Positions 25,211 through 33,068 are shown, counted from the first letter of the stretch. The stretch: DNA of 64,000 nt from Saprospiraceae bacterium (GCA_016714445.1 JADJNF010000005.1:1-64000), one strand, 5' to 3'. The notes: a model not told the origin generated them from the letters alone. Numbers and translations: made by a program.

Positions 25211-25627
25211 TTAAAGTTTAATTCCAATTCCTAAAATAAGTCCTAATGTGTTTAGCTCATTTACATTACTGTATCTTACAGCGGGTTCAATATATACCCT
25301 ACTACCAAGATCAGAAGTATACCCAGCTGATAGTGAAAACCCTGTACTGTTATCAAAGTTGGTAATAACCCCACCTTGAAAGAACCCTCCTGGGCAAGCA
25401 TAATACCTAGCTGTAATCTCAGCTACACTCTGCTCTACACCGTTATACTCTACCCAATTTCCAGATAGCCCTACTCCTATGTTAGGTTTAGGGAAGAAGA
25501 TTAGGTGGGGGCTTATCGCTGCATTATGAACAGACTGCCCCGAAAGGTCTGATGAAAGACCTGCCCAAAGTTTAGATTGAGCGTTTAAGCTACACGTAAG
25601 TAATAAGAAAAATAATACTCTCAACAT
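25211..25627 (-). CDS. outer-membrane beta-barrel-like protein with signal peptide
   Basis: 138 residues. Signal peptide MLRVLFFLLLTCSLNAQS with cleavage near NAQ, then alternating strands (IGVGLSGNWVEYNG, FFQGGVITNF, SLSAGYTSD, YIEPAVRYS) ending in GLILGIGIKL. This is an eight-strand porin-like barrel by pattern. A phage-encoded outer-membrane protein could change the host surface, for example to block superinfection; that is inference. It is followed by its own terminator. Confidence 0.7.
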   Translation of the reverse strand: MLRVLFFLLLTCSLNAQSKLWAGLSSDLSGQSVHNAAISPHLIFFPKPNIGVGLSGNWVEYNGVEQSVAEITARYYACPGGFFQGGVITNFDNSTGFSLSAGYTSDLGSRVYIEPAVRYSNVNELNTLGLILGIGIKL

Positions 25628-25669
25628 ATTTAAAAAGTTTAGTTACAAATTTAGTGGGTGTTACTACTA

Positions 25670-26053
25670 TCAAACAGTAGTAGATAGCAAATGGAATGTT
25701 AATAATAGTTGTCCGTAATGTAGAACCTGATCGAACCCTATCATAGAGAAAAACCCTAAGTTAGGTATTGGGCTTCCGAATTTACCTTGTGCATATAACT
25801 TGCTGGTAATTTTAGAGGTAAAGTAATCTGTAATTGTGTGTGCTAAGAAAGTTATAGCTACAAACAGTACGGAATTAAGTACGTAATTAGTAGGGAACAG
25901 GAACATCATAGGTAGTAACCACAAACAACTGTAAGTGGTAGTATGTTTTAGTAGATCCCCTACATTTTTGCTTTTACCTACCGCCCATTTCTCATCTTGA
26001 AAAATGAAATCCGCGATAAAATGTATTACAATAATAATAAATGCTATTTTCAT
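25670..26053 (-). CDS. DUF3307-like membrane protein
   Basis: 127 residues with four hydrophobic segments. IHFIADFIFQDEKWAVGKS near the N terminus and a central HTITDYFTSKIT match the DUF3307 family seen in Bacteroidetes genomes and phages (His and Asp in membrane helices). Function unknown. It is the last gene before the cassette island. Confidence 0.7.
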   Translation of the reverse strand: MKIAFIIIVIHFIADFIFQDEKWAVGKSKNVGDLLKHTTTYSCLWLLPMMFLFPTNYVLNSVLFVAITFLAHTITDYFTSKITSKLYAQGKFGSPIPNLGFFSMIGFDQVLHYGQLLLTFHLLSTTV

Positions 26054-26304
26054 ATTAATAATTTAAAGGTTTTAAAAGTGTACATATACAACAGAAAGTG
26101 ATGGATATGTTCCAAAAAGGTGTACATATATGTAGTTAGCGGTAAGTTTAAGAAGCGTTGTACCACTCAATAAAATTGCAAACTGATTCAAAAGTTTTTT
26201 CTATTGAACAAGTTATTAAAGAGTTCTTCACTCTTTCATCTTCTTAACACCTCAAATATATGACAATAAATCTTTTTGTCACATTTTTAATGAAAAGATT
26301 TATT

Positions 26305-26451
26305 TCATATTTTTGGCTCGTAGTGTTCTTTTGTTTCTGATTCGTAGGAATATTTAATAGGCGACCATTCTCCATTATTAGGCATATAATAACAACCTAT
26401 CATTTTTTGTTCACCCATAAAAATTGCAATCATTTCTAATTTTGTTTCCAT
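26305..26451 (-). CDS. small cassette ORF
   Basis: 48 residues: METKLEMIAIFMGEQKMIGC followed by a Tyr/Trp-rich middle and EHYEPKI. It is flanked by the inverted pair TTAGCGGTAAGTTT (26142-26155) and AAACCTACCGCTAA (26461-26477 region), the edges expected of a single cassette. Unknown function. Confidence 0.5.
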   Translation of the reverse strand: METKLEMIAIFMGEQKMIGCYYMPNNGEWSPIKYSYESETKEHYEPKI

Positions 26452-26603
26452 AATATTTTGAATTAAAACCTACCGCTAACAATTCCATATAAAACAAGTA
26501 TTAAAGTTTGTACTAAATTGATAATGGCACTGGCTTACTTTCCGCAACTCCCGTTAACCAATATCAAACTTCACAATCGAGAACATTTTGTCCTACATTT
26601 GGG

Positions 26604-27125
26604 TCACGCAATTAGAATTATTGTCTTTTCCAAGTTTATTTTATATTCTCGTAGGTCAAAATAACCTTTCAGAACTAAATAAAATGTTAATCCGTCTTTA
26701 ATTTCAATTGCAGGTATTTCAAAGTTTGCCCAGAATAAATGTCTACCAAGTTTTGCAGTTGGTTGTACAAATGGTTCGTAATACGGCTTTACATTTTCAA
26801 CCACAAACTTTATATCAGTATTCTTTGTAAAATCTCAAAAAGTTGTTTCAGCCACAACCACATCAGGCATTACAGTATCATAACTCCTTTTTTGCCATCA
26901 TTCTTACTTTGCTGTGGCTTTGGCAAGGTGGCGAACTCCATATAAAATCAAACTCTCTCCAATGTTTAGCCAAATAATCGTGTGCATCAGTAACTATCAC
27001 ATTATCGCTTGGGTGTAATTGCTTGTAAACATTTGCAATTTCTTCGTTATATTCTACCCAACCGTTACTTCAACGTTTTCCAATGTTGCGTCTCCACCGA
27101 CAACATAGGTCTAAACCCGCATACT
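26604..27125 (-). pseudogene. C5-cytosine DNA methyltransferase, broken by several frameshifts
   Basis: Pieces in different frames give, in order, YAG near 27123, GGDATLENVEVT, VEYNEEIANVYKQLHP, VTDAHDYLAKHW, FIWSSPPCQSHS with the catalytic PC motif, and VVENVKPYYEPFVQPTAKLG plus RHLFWANFEIPA (open frame 26604-26804). This is the order seen in short phage-type cytosine methyltransferases. The reading breaks at least four times. Either the cassette gene is dead or the assembly has indels here. Confidence 0.7.
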
Positions 27126-27321
27126 GGTGCTAACATCGGTTAACGGCAAAATTGCCATTTAATACTTCTTTGACATTTTAACTTAATTTAGTACATTTTA
27201 ATCCTATTTGTATTCTCGGTCAGGCAAAATCCAAAGTATTCCAAAAACTGTCTTGGTGCTTCTATCTTTTCGCCTTTGTTTATTAATACTTTATTTCATT
27301 ATTTTAAATTTATAATTTATT

Positions 27322-27780
27322 TTAGAAACATCCAAAACGAAACAACCTGAAATTGCCAAATTTTTTAGGTTGCCACACTAATACATCAGATAAAACAAAC
27401 TTTTCTTGTCCCTTTTTATATGGTCATATGGATTTGTCAGGGAATAAGCTAATGCTGAAAAATAATCACCTAAGAATTGCCACTCTTGAAAGTTCTTTAA
27501 GTAAATCGTGATTCCATTGAAACTTTCCGTTGTATGGTGGGTCGCAAATAACCGTTTCAAATTCATTATCCTTTACAAAGTCTTTCATATCGGAAGCATC
27601 GCAAATTATATCAGGATTATTTTCAGCATCAGCATCTAACCGAACATCGCCAAGCATTGATTTTCCACTACAAACGTGCAATGTTCTACCAATGAACAAT
27701 CCCTGCAAAACATCTTCAATACTATCATTCCAAAGTTTCTTTTTAACTCTGTAAATGTGGCTCGTTCCTGCCAACGGCAC
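27322..27780 (-). pseudogene. DPPY-type DNA methyltransferase-like protein, frameshifted
   Basis: Starts at ATG 27780 (MPLAGTSHIYRVKKKLWNDS). It has HVCSGKSMLGDVRLDADAEN (SAM-binding region) and VICDPPYNGKFQWNHDLLKE with the catalytic DPPY at about residue 81. The frame changes twice, giving FLGDYFSALAYSLTNPYDHI and then FVLSDVLVWQPKKFGNFRLF, before stopping at 27322. The repaired length is about 150 residues, so it is a minimal methyltransferase-like protein. Cassette cargo. Confidence 0.65.
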
Positions 27781-27893
27781 ACTTCCTTTTGTCTTATCAA
27801 TAGCAGGTTGATTTTTGTATTTAAGTTACAATCTTCCCAACTATTTTATTATTTATTTAAGTTTTCGTTTTATAATCCGCCCTGCACATAACA

Positions 27894-27966
27894 CGGGTTT
27901 GGCAAAAGTGGGCAGAAACATTCTGCTAAATTTGAGCATCCTACAAGCCCACCTTCGCCAAGCCCG
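27894..27966 (+). repeat. attC-like imperfect palindrome 3
   Basis: CGGGTTTGGCAAAAGTGGGC (27894-27913) pairs with GCCCACCTTCGCCAAGCCCG (27947-27966), three mismatches in 20. The flanks are CATAACA on the left and AAACCGTTAGTGGC on the right. A second small hairpin with GCGTAGG / CCTACGC arms follows to about 28012. It separates the methyltransferase cassette from the Acb2-like cassette. Confidence 0.65.
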
Positions 27967-28026
27967 AAACCGTTAGTGGCAAGCGTAGGCAGACCGTAAC
28001 AGACGACCTACGCCAACCAAAAACAT

Positions 28027-28308
28027 TTAGCAAGTTGCAGCTTTGACAGCCCACATTGCAGCTTCTTCATAGCCAGTTTGAGCCAACGAAATTAATCGCA
28101 ACTTTTCACCGCTCTGAGCCTGTAATTGTTCAGGAGTTTTGTCGTAAGTTTTGCTTACTTCGTCATTCCTTACAGCTTGCAATAAGTCAATAAGTTCAGC
28201 AGATTTCTGCTTAATTCTATCAACTACACTTTCATTTGATGGGTTGAAAGTTGTTCTTACCCTTTGTTCGCCTAATGTTGGCGTTGGTGTTTCTTGGATA
28301 TTATCCAT
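28027..28308 (-). CDS. Acb2/Tad1-domain-like protein (candidate anti-CBASS sponge)
   Basis: ATG 28308 gives 93 residues. The pattern TLGEQRVRTTFNPSNESVV, DRIKQKSAELIDLLQ, then a final helix SLAQTGYEEAAMWAVKAATC matches small helical-hairpin proteins I know as the Acb2/Tad1 domain family. Acb2 binds the cyclic nucleotides of CBASS immunity. A phage benefit is clear if it is active. It sits alone between two attC-like palindromes, as expected of a cassette. Assignment rests on pattern memory, mainly the EEAxMWAxKA helix. Confidence 0.62.
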   Translation of the reverse strand: MDNIQETPTPTLGEQRVRTTFNPSNESVVDRIKQKSAELIDLLQAVRNDEVSKTYDKTPEQLQAQSGEKLRLISLAQTGYEEAAMWAVKAATC

Positions 28309-28376
28309 AATTATAATTGTGGGTTTTATGAAGGTCACCCAAACCTATATTTTAAATTAACGCCAGCCACTAACAA

Positions 28377-28442
28377 GTGCTTGAACGCAATTGCAAAGCC
28401 AACACACGAAGCCAACGCACAATTTGCAACTGCGTCAAGCAC
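28377..28442 (+). repeat. attC-like imperfect palindrome 4
   Basis: GTGCTTGAACGCAATTGCAA (28377-28396) pairs with TTGCAACTGCGTCAAGCAC (28424-28442) with one bulge and one mismatch. The flanks are CCACTAACA on the left and CGACCGTTACC on the right. Same orientation as the other three palindromes. Confidence 0.65.
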
Positions 28443-28448
28443 CGACCG

Positions 28449-28748
28449 TTACCTGCCATACCAATAAACAGGATGAGCTTCATAATCATCACTTGGATTG
28501 TGTTTTCGTAATTGCTCAATAGCCTCATCAACTGAACTTTTATATTGATACAATTTCTTTTTGACATAATCTATTTGAAATCCACTTTCCATTTCTCTCC
28601 ATTCAGTACCGTTTACTTTTTGTGTTCCTACTTTGAACCTCATATTACGCATAATAACGTAACCAAGAAGTACAGCAGGTAACACATTATTTAATACAGG
28701 CATAACATCTGCGTTAATTGGTACTTTTGTGCTTTCTATTTGCTTCAT
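28449..28748 (-). CDS. cassette ORF, unknown
   Basis: 99 residues: MKQIESTKVPINADVMPVLN, a hydrophobic helix LPAVLLGYVIMRN, then strands and EAIEQLRKHNPSDDYEAHPV ending in VYWYGR. No family is recognised. It ends seven bases from palindrome 4, tight against it like a cassette gene. Confidence 0.55.
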   Translation of the reverse strand: MKQIESTKVPINADVMPVLNNVLPAVLLGYVIMRNMRFKVGTQKVNGTEWREMESGFQIDYVKKKLYQYKSSVDEAIEQLRKHNPSDDYEAHPVYWYGR

Positions 28749-28820
28749 TGGTTTAATTGAGTTTAGTGGGCTTAATTATGCCCGTCTTAAATAATCGTTC
28801 GTTATACATCAATTAAACAT

Positions 28821-29018
28821 TTAACCGTGACACGTTGGACATGACATTTGCCCGCAATCACAGCCATTACTTTGCCACTTAGATGCAGAAATTATTGCAA
28901 TATATACCTTATCTATAATCAATTGTTTATCTTTTGATTTAAGCTCAATTCCATTCTTTTTTAAACCTTCAATAATTTCTTTACTTGTCTTTGTCAAGTG
29001 TGTCCAATTTGTTTCCAT
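28821..29018 (-). CDS. small protein with C-terminal zinc knuckle
   Basis: 65 residues. The end NGCDCGQMSCPTCHG holds four cysteines and a histidine, suited to bind one zinc ion. The rest is helical (KTSKEIIEGLKKNGIEL). It lies at the edge of the island, with 11 bases to the next gene, so the two may be one unit. Confidence 0.55.
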   Translation of the reverse strand: METNWTHLTKTSKEIIEGLKKNGIELKSKDKQLIIDKVYIAIISASKWQSNGCDCGQMSCPTCHG

Positions 29019-29029
29019 ATTAAAAAAGT

Positions 29030-29419
29030 TTATACTAATTTATAACTTCTATATCTTTTTATAGAGTCAACAACATCATTTATAGATTCGTCAATACCAC
29101 TATATTTTAATGTTTGTATTTTAGCGTAAAAAGCAAAGGGTGTTTTAAGATACGCCATGTTTGTAACCAATGTATTTTTACTTCCAAAGCAACCTCCGTT
29201 TTTACTAAACCTTTCTTTGGGGGCCTTTCTTCCACCAGGAAATTCGTGTAGTTCAAACTTACTTTCAAGGGTTTCTAAAAGATTATTACCATTTATACAA
29301 GCGTCATCAAATGTATCATAGACCCCAATTGTTACAGTTTTATTTTTTGAAGTGCTACCATCCTCAGTTTGTGGAGCATCAGAGTATCTAAACTCTATTG
29401 TTACTAAATATTTTTCCAT
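29030..29419 (-). CDS. hypothetical protein
   Basis: 129 residues, beginning MEKYLVTIEFRYSDAPQTED and containing FGSKNTLVTNMAYLKTPFAF. It resembles proteins I associate with flavobacterial chromosomes more than phage genes, which would fit capture from a host, but no function is known. Confidence 0.55.
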   Translation of the reverse strand: MEKYLVTIEFRYSDAPQTEDGSTSKNKTVTIGVYDTFDDACINGNNLLETLESKFELHEFPGGRKAPKERFSKNGGCFGSKNTLVTNMAYLKTPFAFYAKIQTLKYSGIDESINDVVDSIKRYRSYKLV

Positions 29420-29630
29420 TGTTCTAAATTAAATATAAATTAAAAGACCTCCGCAGAGACCATCTTTGCTACGTTTCCGACATTAGTAAAAGAAGTATAG
29501 CCCTACTGTTTTCACCCCCTGTATAGACTTTAGTCAGAAGCTTAAGGTACGCCTTAACGACACTTTACAGTTTGAGGGAGCCTCCTACAATAGAACTAAC
29601 TTCTTCACTAGTTTCACTAAAAACAGATTT

Positions 29631-29885
29631 TCATATTACTTTTACAATAACTGGTCTTCTTACTACTTCTACATGGGTTATCGGTACAAGTGCCGTGCAT
29701 CTGCCTGAGTATATAGTGCTTTTTCTTTGTATCACACAATATGTAGCTTTCATCCCATTAGATATTACTTTCACTTCACCTGCGTCACCTACCTTGAGAT
29801 TAAAATAAGGTATTATAACTTTAACAAGATCTCCTTTAATAGGACGTACCTCAGCTTTGGGCGGATTTAATAATTTTAATGTCAT
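29631..29885 (-). CDS. SH3/KOW-like small protein (no C-terminal motif)
   Basis: 84 residues. GDLVKVIIPYFNLKVGDAGE is a KOW-like turn, followed by YCVIQRKSTIYSGRCTALVP. A paralog lies at 32346-32558 (GDLVKLTDGYSNLRKGAAG, YVLIQRKG). Unlike its neighbours it lacks the L[TS]xEE end. It is the last gene of the array in transcription order. Confidence 0.6.
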   Translation of the reverse strand: MTLKLLNPPKAEVRPIKGDLVKVIIPYFNLKVGDAGEVKVISNGMKATYCVIQRKSTIYSGRCTALVPITHVEVVRRPVIVKVI

Positions 29886-29886
29886 A

Positions 29887-30123
29887 CTATTTGTTTAATG
29901 CGTTAATTCTATTCATTTCTTCTTTAGTAAGAATAGTTGGGACATACAATTTAAATCTAGCACTTAACCCTCCTGGGCATAATCTATAGGGCCCTTCTAT
30001 GTTACTTACGTCCAGATAAACACCTCTTATGGCTTCTACCCTAAATAATTTTCCGATCAAATGACTATTCTCGGAATCGAAATGTACTCCTATGACAGTA
30101 TCTCCTACTTCAAATTTGTCCAT
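29887..30123 (-). CDS. SH3-like array protein with C-terminal motif
   Basis: 78 residues. N-terminal MDKFEVGDTVIGVHFD (SH3-like), C-terminal LTKEEMNRINALNK. The ATG lies 14 bases inside the end of the upstream gene. Member of the array described under findings. Confidence 0.65.
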   Translation of the reverse strand: MDKFEVGDTVIGVHFDSENSHLIGKLFRVEAIRGVYLDVSNIEGPYRLCPGGLSARFKLYVPTILTKEEMNRINALNK

Positions 30124-30394
30124 TGTTTAAATATTTTAATTCTTCAATTTCTTGATCTGTTAGTATATCAGATAATGGGTTTGCCTTCTTTAACCATAGT
30201 ATGTTCCAATTCCACCACCCCTCATCTATATCTAATCTAGCTATTGGATATCTACAGTTTGTAGGCATTCTTACAGAAGTAACTATAGCTTCCTTACCCA
30301 ACCACTTACTCATCGTACGGTTGCCATTAGGGAATATAGAAAAATCAGCATTTACATCTATAATAACTTTATCCCCTACTTTAAACTCGTTCAT
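30110..30394 (-). CDS. SH3-like array protein with C-terminal motif
   Basis: 94 residues. MNEFKVGDKVIIDVNADFS, a middle GWWNWNILWLKKAN shared with 33061 and 34690 copies, and the end LTDQEIEELKYLN. The upstream gene's stop is the TAA within its own codons GTTTAAAG (Phe-Lys). Confidence 0.65.
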   Translation of the reverse strand: MNEFKVGDKVIIDVNADFSIFPNGNRTMSKWLGKEAIVTSVRMPTNCRYPIARLDIDEGWWNWNILWLKKANPLSDILTDQEIEELKYLNNGQI

Positions 30395-30713
30395 GTTTTT
30401 TATTTAATTTAGTTATACGTTTCTTCTCTTTTTTCGAGAGTAGAGAATATCCTACCTCCGAACTATTATCAAGTAAACTCCTAATAAACTTAAGCTGTGC
30501 TCGTGTATCGCCTGTCGGCCATGACCCACCTCCCGAAAATAACGGGTTTGTTTGTATACTCGTACCATATAGATCAGATAGTTCATCTAATATAAGCCGT
30601 ATGTCTACGTATCTGTATATACCTAAGAAGGTAGACCATCTTATACATTCTATAGTATATTTATCTCCTATAAAATATACTTTGTCGTCAATTTCTTTAA
30701 TATCTATTAACAT
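30381..30713 (-). CDS. array protein, second N-terminal type
   Basis: 110 residues. It belongs to the second domain type: ILDELSDLYGTSIQTNPLFS and SWPTGDTRAQLKFIRSLL. The end is LSKKEKKRITKLNKKHERV. Four relatives with the same domain lie at 30716, 31035, 33579 and 35971. Confidence 0.65.
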   Translation of the reverse strand: MLIDIKEIDDKVYFIGDKYTIECIRWSTFLGIYRYVDIRLILDELSDLYGTSIQTNPLFSGGGSWPTGDTRAQLKFIRSLLDNSSEVGYSLLSKKEKKRITKLNKKHERV

Positions 30714-30715
30714 AC

Positions 30716-31048
30716 TTATAATTTATTTAGTACCCTCAATCTACCTACCTCTTCAGGGGTAAGCATTTTTTGTACTTCTGATGGAAACCCAGTAGTTATC
30801 ATTTTAATAAAATTCAATTGATCCCTCACATTTCCGTATGGCCAAAGTCCTTCCCCACTAAAGAATGGGTGGTTTCTTATATCGCTTCCATATAATATAG
30901 ATAGAAAATTTAGTAAATATAGAGTACTTCCTCTATGGTCTACTGTAAACACTAGTACCCCACCTCCGTCGCTCGCCATAACTACCCTAGCTGTAAGATC
31001 TTTTCCTGGAAAGGCAAAGTTTATTATTGGTCCATTATCTATTTTCAT
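30716..31048 (-). CDS. array protein, second N-terminal type
   Basis: 110 residues. FLSILYGSDIRNHPFFSGEG, LWPYGNVRDQLNFIKM and the end LTPEEVGRLRVLNKL. Two bases separate it from the following gene's start. Function unknown. Confidence 0.65.
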   Translation of the reverse strand: MKIDNGPIINFAFPGKDLTARVVMASDGGGVLVFTVDHRGSTLYLLNFLSILYGSDIRNHPFFSGEGLWPYGNVRDQLNFIKMITTGFPSEVQKMLTPEEVGRLRVLNKL

Positions 31049-31376
31049 TGTATTTATTTAGTCGTTGTAATTCTTCTTTTGTAAGAATATTATATAAAGA
31101 GCTAATCTCTATAATTTCTTCTATACAATCTAACTGTTTATTTACATCTCCATATGGCCAAAATCCTTCAGTATTGCTGAACAGTGGGTGTGTTCTTATA
31201 TCTCTACCACATAGTCTACTTAACTCTTCTAATACCAAACGGCAAACAACAGACTGACCGCCCTCAAAGTGGATATACCCCTCACCAATAATGCCTTGCC
31301 TATGCCTTAAAAAACCTCTGTAAAGTATGTTCCCTATCGTTATCTCTACCCTACCATTACATCTTGTTAATAACAT
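31035..31376 (-). CDS. array protein, second N-terminal type
   Basis: 113 residues. VLEELSRLCGRDIRTHPLFS, FWPYGDVNKQLDCIEEI and the end LTKEELQRLNKYNENR. It overlaps the next gene by 14 bases and the upstream lysin-like gene by 10. Confidence 0.65.
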   Translation of the reverse strand: MLLTRCNGRVEITIGNILYRGFLRHRQGIIGEGYIHFEGGQSVVCRLVLEELSRLCGRDIRTHPLFSNTEGFWPYGDVNKQLDCIEEIIEISSLYNILTKEELQRLNKYNENR

Positions 31377-31774
31377 ATACTATGAAATTTATACTGTTTT
31401 ATTACTGTCAAAGTTTTACTCCATTTAGAAGTAATCATATCTTTCTTATAGAAGAATAGAGAAGAGTCTACTATCGCATGGTTTAATACACTGTCTGCAA
31501 TATGGTACGGTATGTTAGTATCATCTATAGGATTGCACAGCCCCTGAAATTGCTCAGGATCTAATACCTCTTGCATTGATTTATTCCATATAACCATTCT
31601 ATTTTTAGCTACCTTAGCAATAGCTATCTGTTCATCCATAGGACATATAGAACACTCTCCCTGTACCATTAAAGCCAATTGAAAGTTAGCATCCTCATTA
31701 ACGTAACTACAATAGGTCCCCCCATTGTACAGCAGTAGTTCGACTATTAGTAGCAGCGCTTGTATCAATACCAC
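31367..31774 (-). CDS. SleB-like cell wall hydrolase (candidate lysin)
   Basis: 135 residues from GTG 31774. A hydrophobic N-terminal helix (VLIQALLLIVELLLYNGG) would export or anchor it. Then ALMVQGECSICPMDEQIAIA, KVAKNRM and EVLDPEQFQG follow the SleB/hydrolase_2 pattern with the catalytic Glu in VQGE. It is shorter than typical members and lacks a wall-binding domain. A role in lysis or entry is inferred. Confidence 0.6.
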   Translation of the reverse strand: MVLIQALLLIVELLLYNGGTYCSYVNEDANFQLALMVQGECSICPMDEQIAIAKVAKNRMVIWNKSMQEVLDPEQFQGLCNPIDDTNIPYHIADSVLNHAIVDSSLFFYKKDMITSKWSKTLTVIKQYKFHSICY

Positions 31775-31940
31775 GTTTTAATTTTTTATCTATAAACCCT
31801 CTTACTTCACTCAGTTTTTGAGGGATACCTACCATGTCTAGACTTAATTGAGAGCAGCCAAATTTATAAATAAACAGAGCCTCTGTTTTATTACAGTACT
31901 TAGCCGCTAAATGAAATCTATGTAAATTAGTTAATTCCAT
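31707..31940 (-). CDS. hypothetical protein
   Basis: 77 residues: MELTNLHRFHLAAKYCNKTE, ending TAVQWGDLL. It overlaps the lysin-like gene by 68 bases and the acetyltransferase end by 10. The long overlap suggests that the true end or the next start lies elsewhere, perhaps because of an indel. Unknown. Confidence 0.5.
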   Translation of the reverse strand: MELTNLHRFHLAAKYCNKTEALFIYKFGCSQLSLDMVGIPQKLSEVRGFIDKKLKRGIDTSAATNSRTTAVQWGDLL

Positions 31941-32368
31941 ATATTTAATATTAGAAAACTAACAAAACTAACTAAAGAAAAGAACCCTGTTAAGAATATT
32001 GTAGCTTTACGTTTATCCATATTTTTTAGATTTTTAATAGTTAAGTATACAGTATTACCTGTATTTTGGTTGGTTGTTTTATGCACGTCACCCCATCCAC
32101 ACCGCTTTAAAGTCTTTCTCATAGGAGTATTACTCTCTACATCAGTGCATAGGATAGTTGTGTATTTTAATCTAATAGCTTCTTGCTCAACGAACCTAAA
32201 GATTTCTTTAGCTACACCCTTCCCTCTATGATCGGGAAATACTTCTAAACTACATAACATTACTATAGCCGAACAATACGGTAGTTTCTTCAGCCTAAAC
32301 TTAGCAGTAGGTATGTCGTTATCGTACCTAATATAATAGGTAGGGTTATCTTCCTTGTACTGTACCAT
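31931..32368 (-). CDS. GNAT-family N-acetyltransferase with a C-terminal membrane helix
   Basis: 145 residues. CSLEVFPDHRGKGVAKEIF carries the acetyl-CoA loop R-G-x-G-x-A, and ESNTPMRKTLKRCGWG the last GNAT motif. After residue 115 a basic spacer leads to FLTGFFSLVSFVSFLILN, a transmembrane helix. The helix may be a separate 29-residue gene (MDKRKATIFLTGFF...) fused by a missing stop. The substrate is unknown. Confidence 0.75.
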   Translation of the reverse strand: MVQYKEDNPTYYIRYDNDIPTAKFRLKKLPYCSAIVMLCSLEVFPDHRGKGVAKEIFRFVEQEAIRLKYTTILCTDVESNTPMRKTLKRCGWGDVHKTTNQNTGNTVYLTIKNLKNMDKRKATIFLTGFFSLVSFVSFLILNIWN

Positions 32369-32558
32369 TGTGTTTTCTTCTTACTACTTTTAATATTGAT
32401 CTCGGAACCCAATAGGATGTGGTCTTACAAATAGCACCTTTCCTTTGTATAAGAACATAGTGAAACTCTGTACCACTAAGTACACACCCTGCAGCACCTT
32501 TGCGCAGGTTAGAGTACCCATCGGTTAATTTTACTAAATCTCCTGCAATTATATTCAT
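32346..32558 (-). CDS. SH3/KOW-like small protein (no C-terminal motif)
   Basis: 70 residues. GDLVKLTDGYSNLRKGAAGC and YVLIQRKGAICKTTSYWVP match the paralog at 29631-29885. It lacks the C-terminal motif. It overlaps the acetyltransferase start by 23 bases. Confidence 0.6.
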   Translation of the reverse strand: MNIIAGDLVKLTDGYSNLRKGAAGCVLSGTEFHYVLIQRKGAICKTTSYWVPRSILKVVRRKHNGTVQGR

Positions 32559-32815
32559 TTGTTTAAATTTTTTATTCTATTAAGTTCTTCTTGTGATAGC
32601 AAATGGATAATCCCATTGGATAGTTGGAATCTTTTAGCAAGTACAGAGTACTCTCCAGCTCCGTCCTTTCTATTAAGAAGACATATTATTGTACCACCTA
32701 AAAATGTCTCAGTCACTTCAAATTCTTTACCTGCTGTGAAGATACTTTTGTAGTGTGGTATTAATTCAAATACCTCTTGATCTTTTATTGTAACAATATC
32801 CCCTACTTTAAACAT
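32555..32815 (-). CDS. SH3-like array protein with C-terminal motif
   Basis: 86 residues. MFKVGDIVTIKDQEVFELIP, middle SVLAKRFQLSNG, end LSQEELNRIKNLNK. Close paralog of 41347-41610, which shares LAEKFQLSNG and the layout. Confidence 0.7.
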   Translation of the reverse strand: MFKVGDIVTIKDQEVFELIPHYKSIFTAGKEFEVTETFLGGTIICLLNRKDGAGEYSVLAKRFQLSNGIIHLLSQEELNRIKNLNK

Positions 32816-33068
32816 GGTTCAATTTATTTATTCTATTAAGTTCTTTTGGTGTCAGTAAAGTTTTAATGTCATTATGTAGTTGAAATCTTTTAGCAAGTAT
32901 CCAACTAATCCATTTTACTTTACCTACTTCTCTAATAGATATGAATGTACCTCTGCCGCCTACATCGGTAACTTCCCATATTTTACCGAAAATATTCTCT
33001 TCTCTATATTCGGGGAAGTTTACTGTGTCAAGCGGTTTTGCTATAACAATATCTCCTACTTTAAACAT
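32808..33068 (-). CDS. SH3-like array protein with C-terminal motif
   Basis: 86 residues. MFKVGDIVIAKPLDTVNFPE, ILAKRFQLHND, end LTPKELNRINKLNHV. It shares eight bases (ATGTTTAA) with the start of the next gene, and its stop lies in that gene's Phe-Lys codons. Confidence 0.7.
   Translation of the reverse strand: MFKVGDIVIAKPLDTVNFPEYREENIFGKIWEVTDVGGRGTFISIREVGKVKWISWILAKRFQLHNDIKTLLTPKELNRINKLNHV

Larger units (their letters stand above)
26054..28815. mobile_element. second cassette-like island (methyltransferases, Acb2-like protein)
   Basis: Between two ordinary phage genes lies a loosely packed stretch unlike the tight trains around it: short - strand ORFs separated by 100-250 base spacers with attC-like palindromes at 27894-27966 and 28377-28442. 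Further GTTAGCGGT / ACCGCTAAC edges stand at 26141-26149 and 26468-26476, and GTTAACGG / GCTAAC edges near 27130. Cargo: a 48-residue ORF, a C5 methyltransferase and a DPPY methyltransferase (both frameshifted), an Acb2-like protein and an unknown ORF. The right edge could reach 29430. No integrase is seen. Confidence 0.55.
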
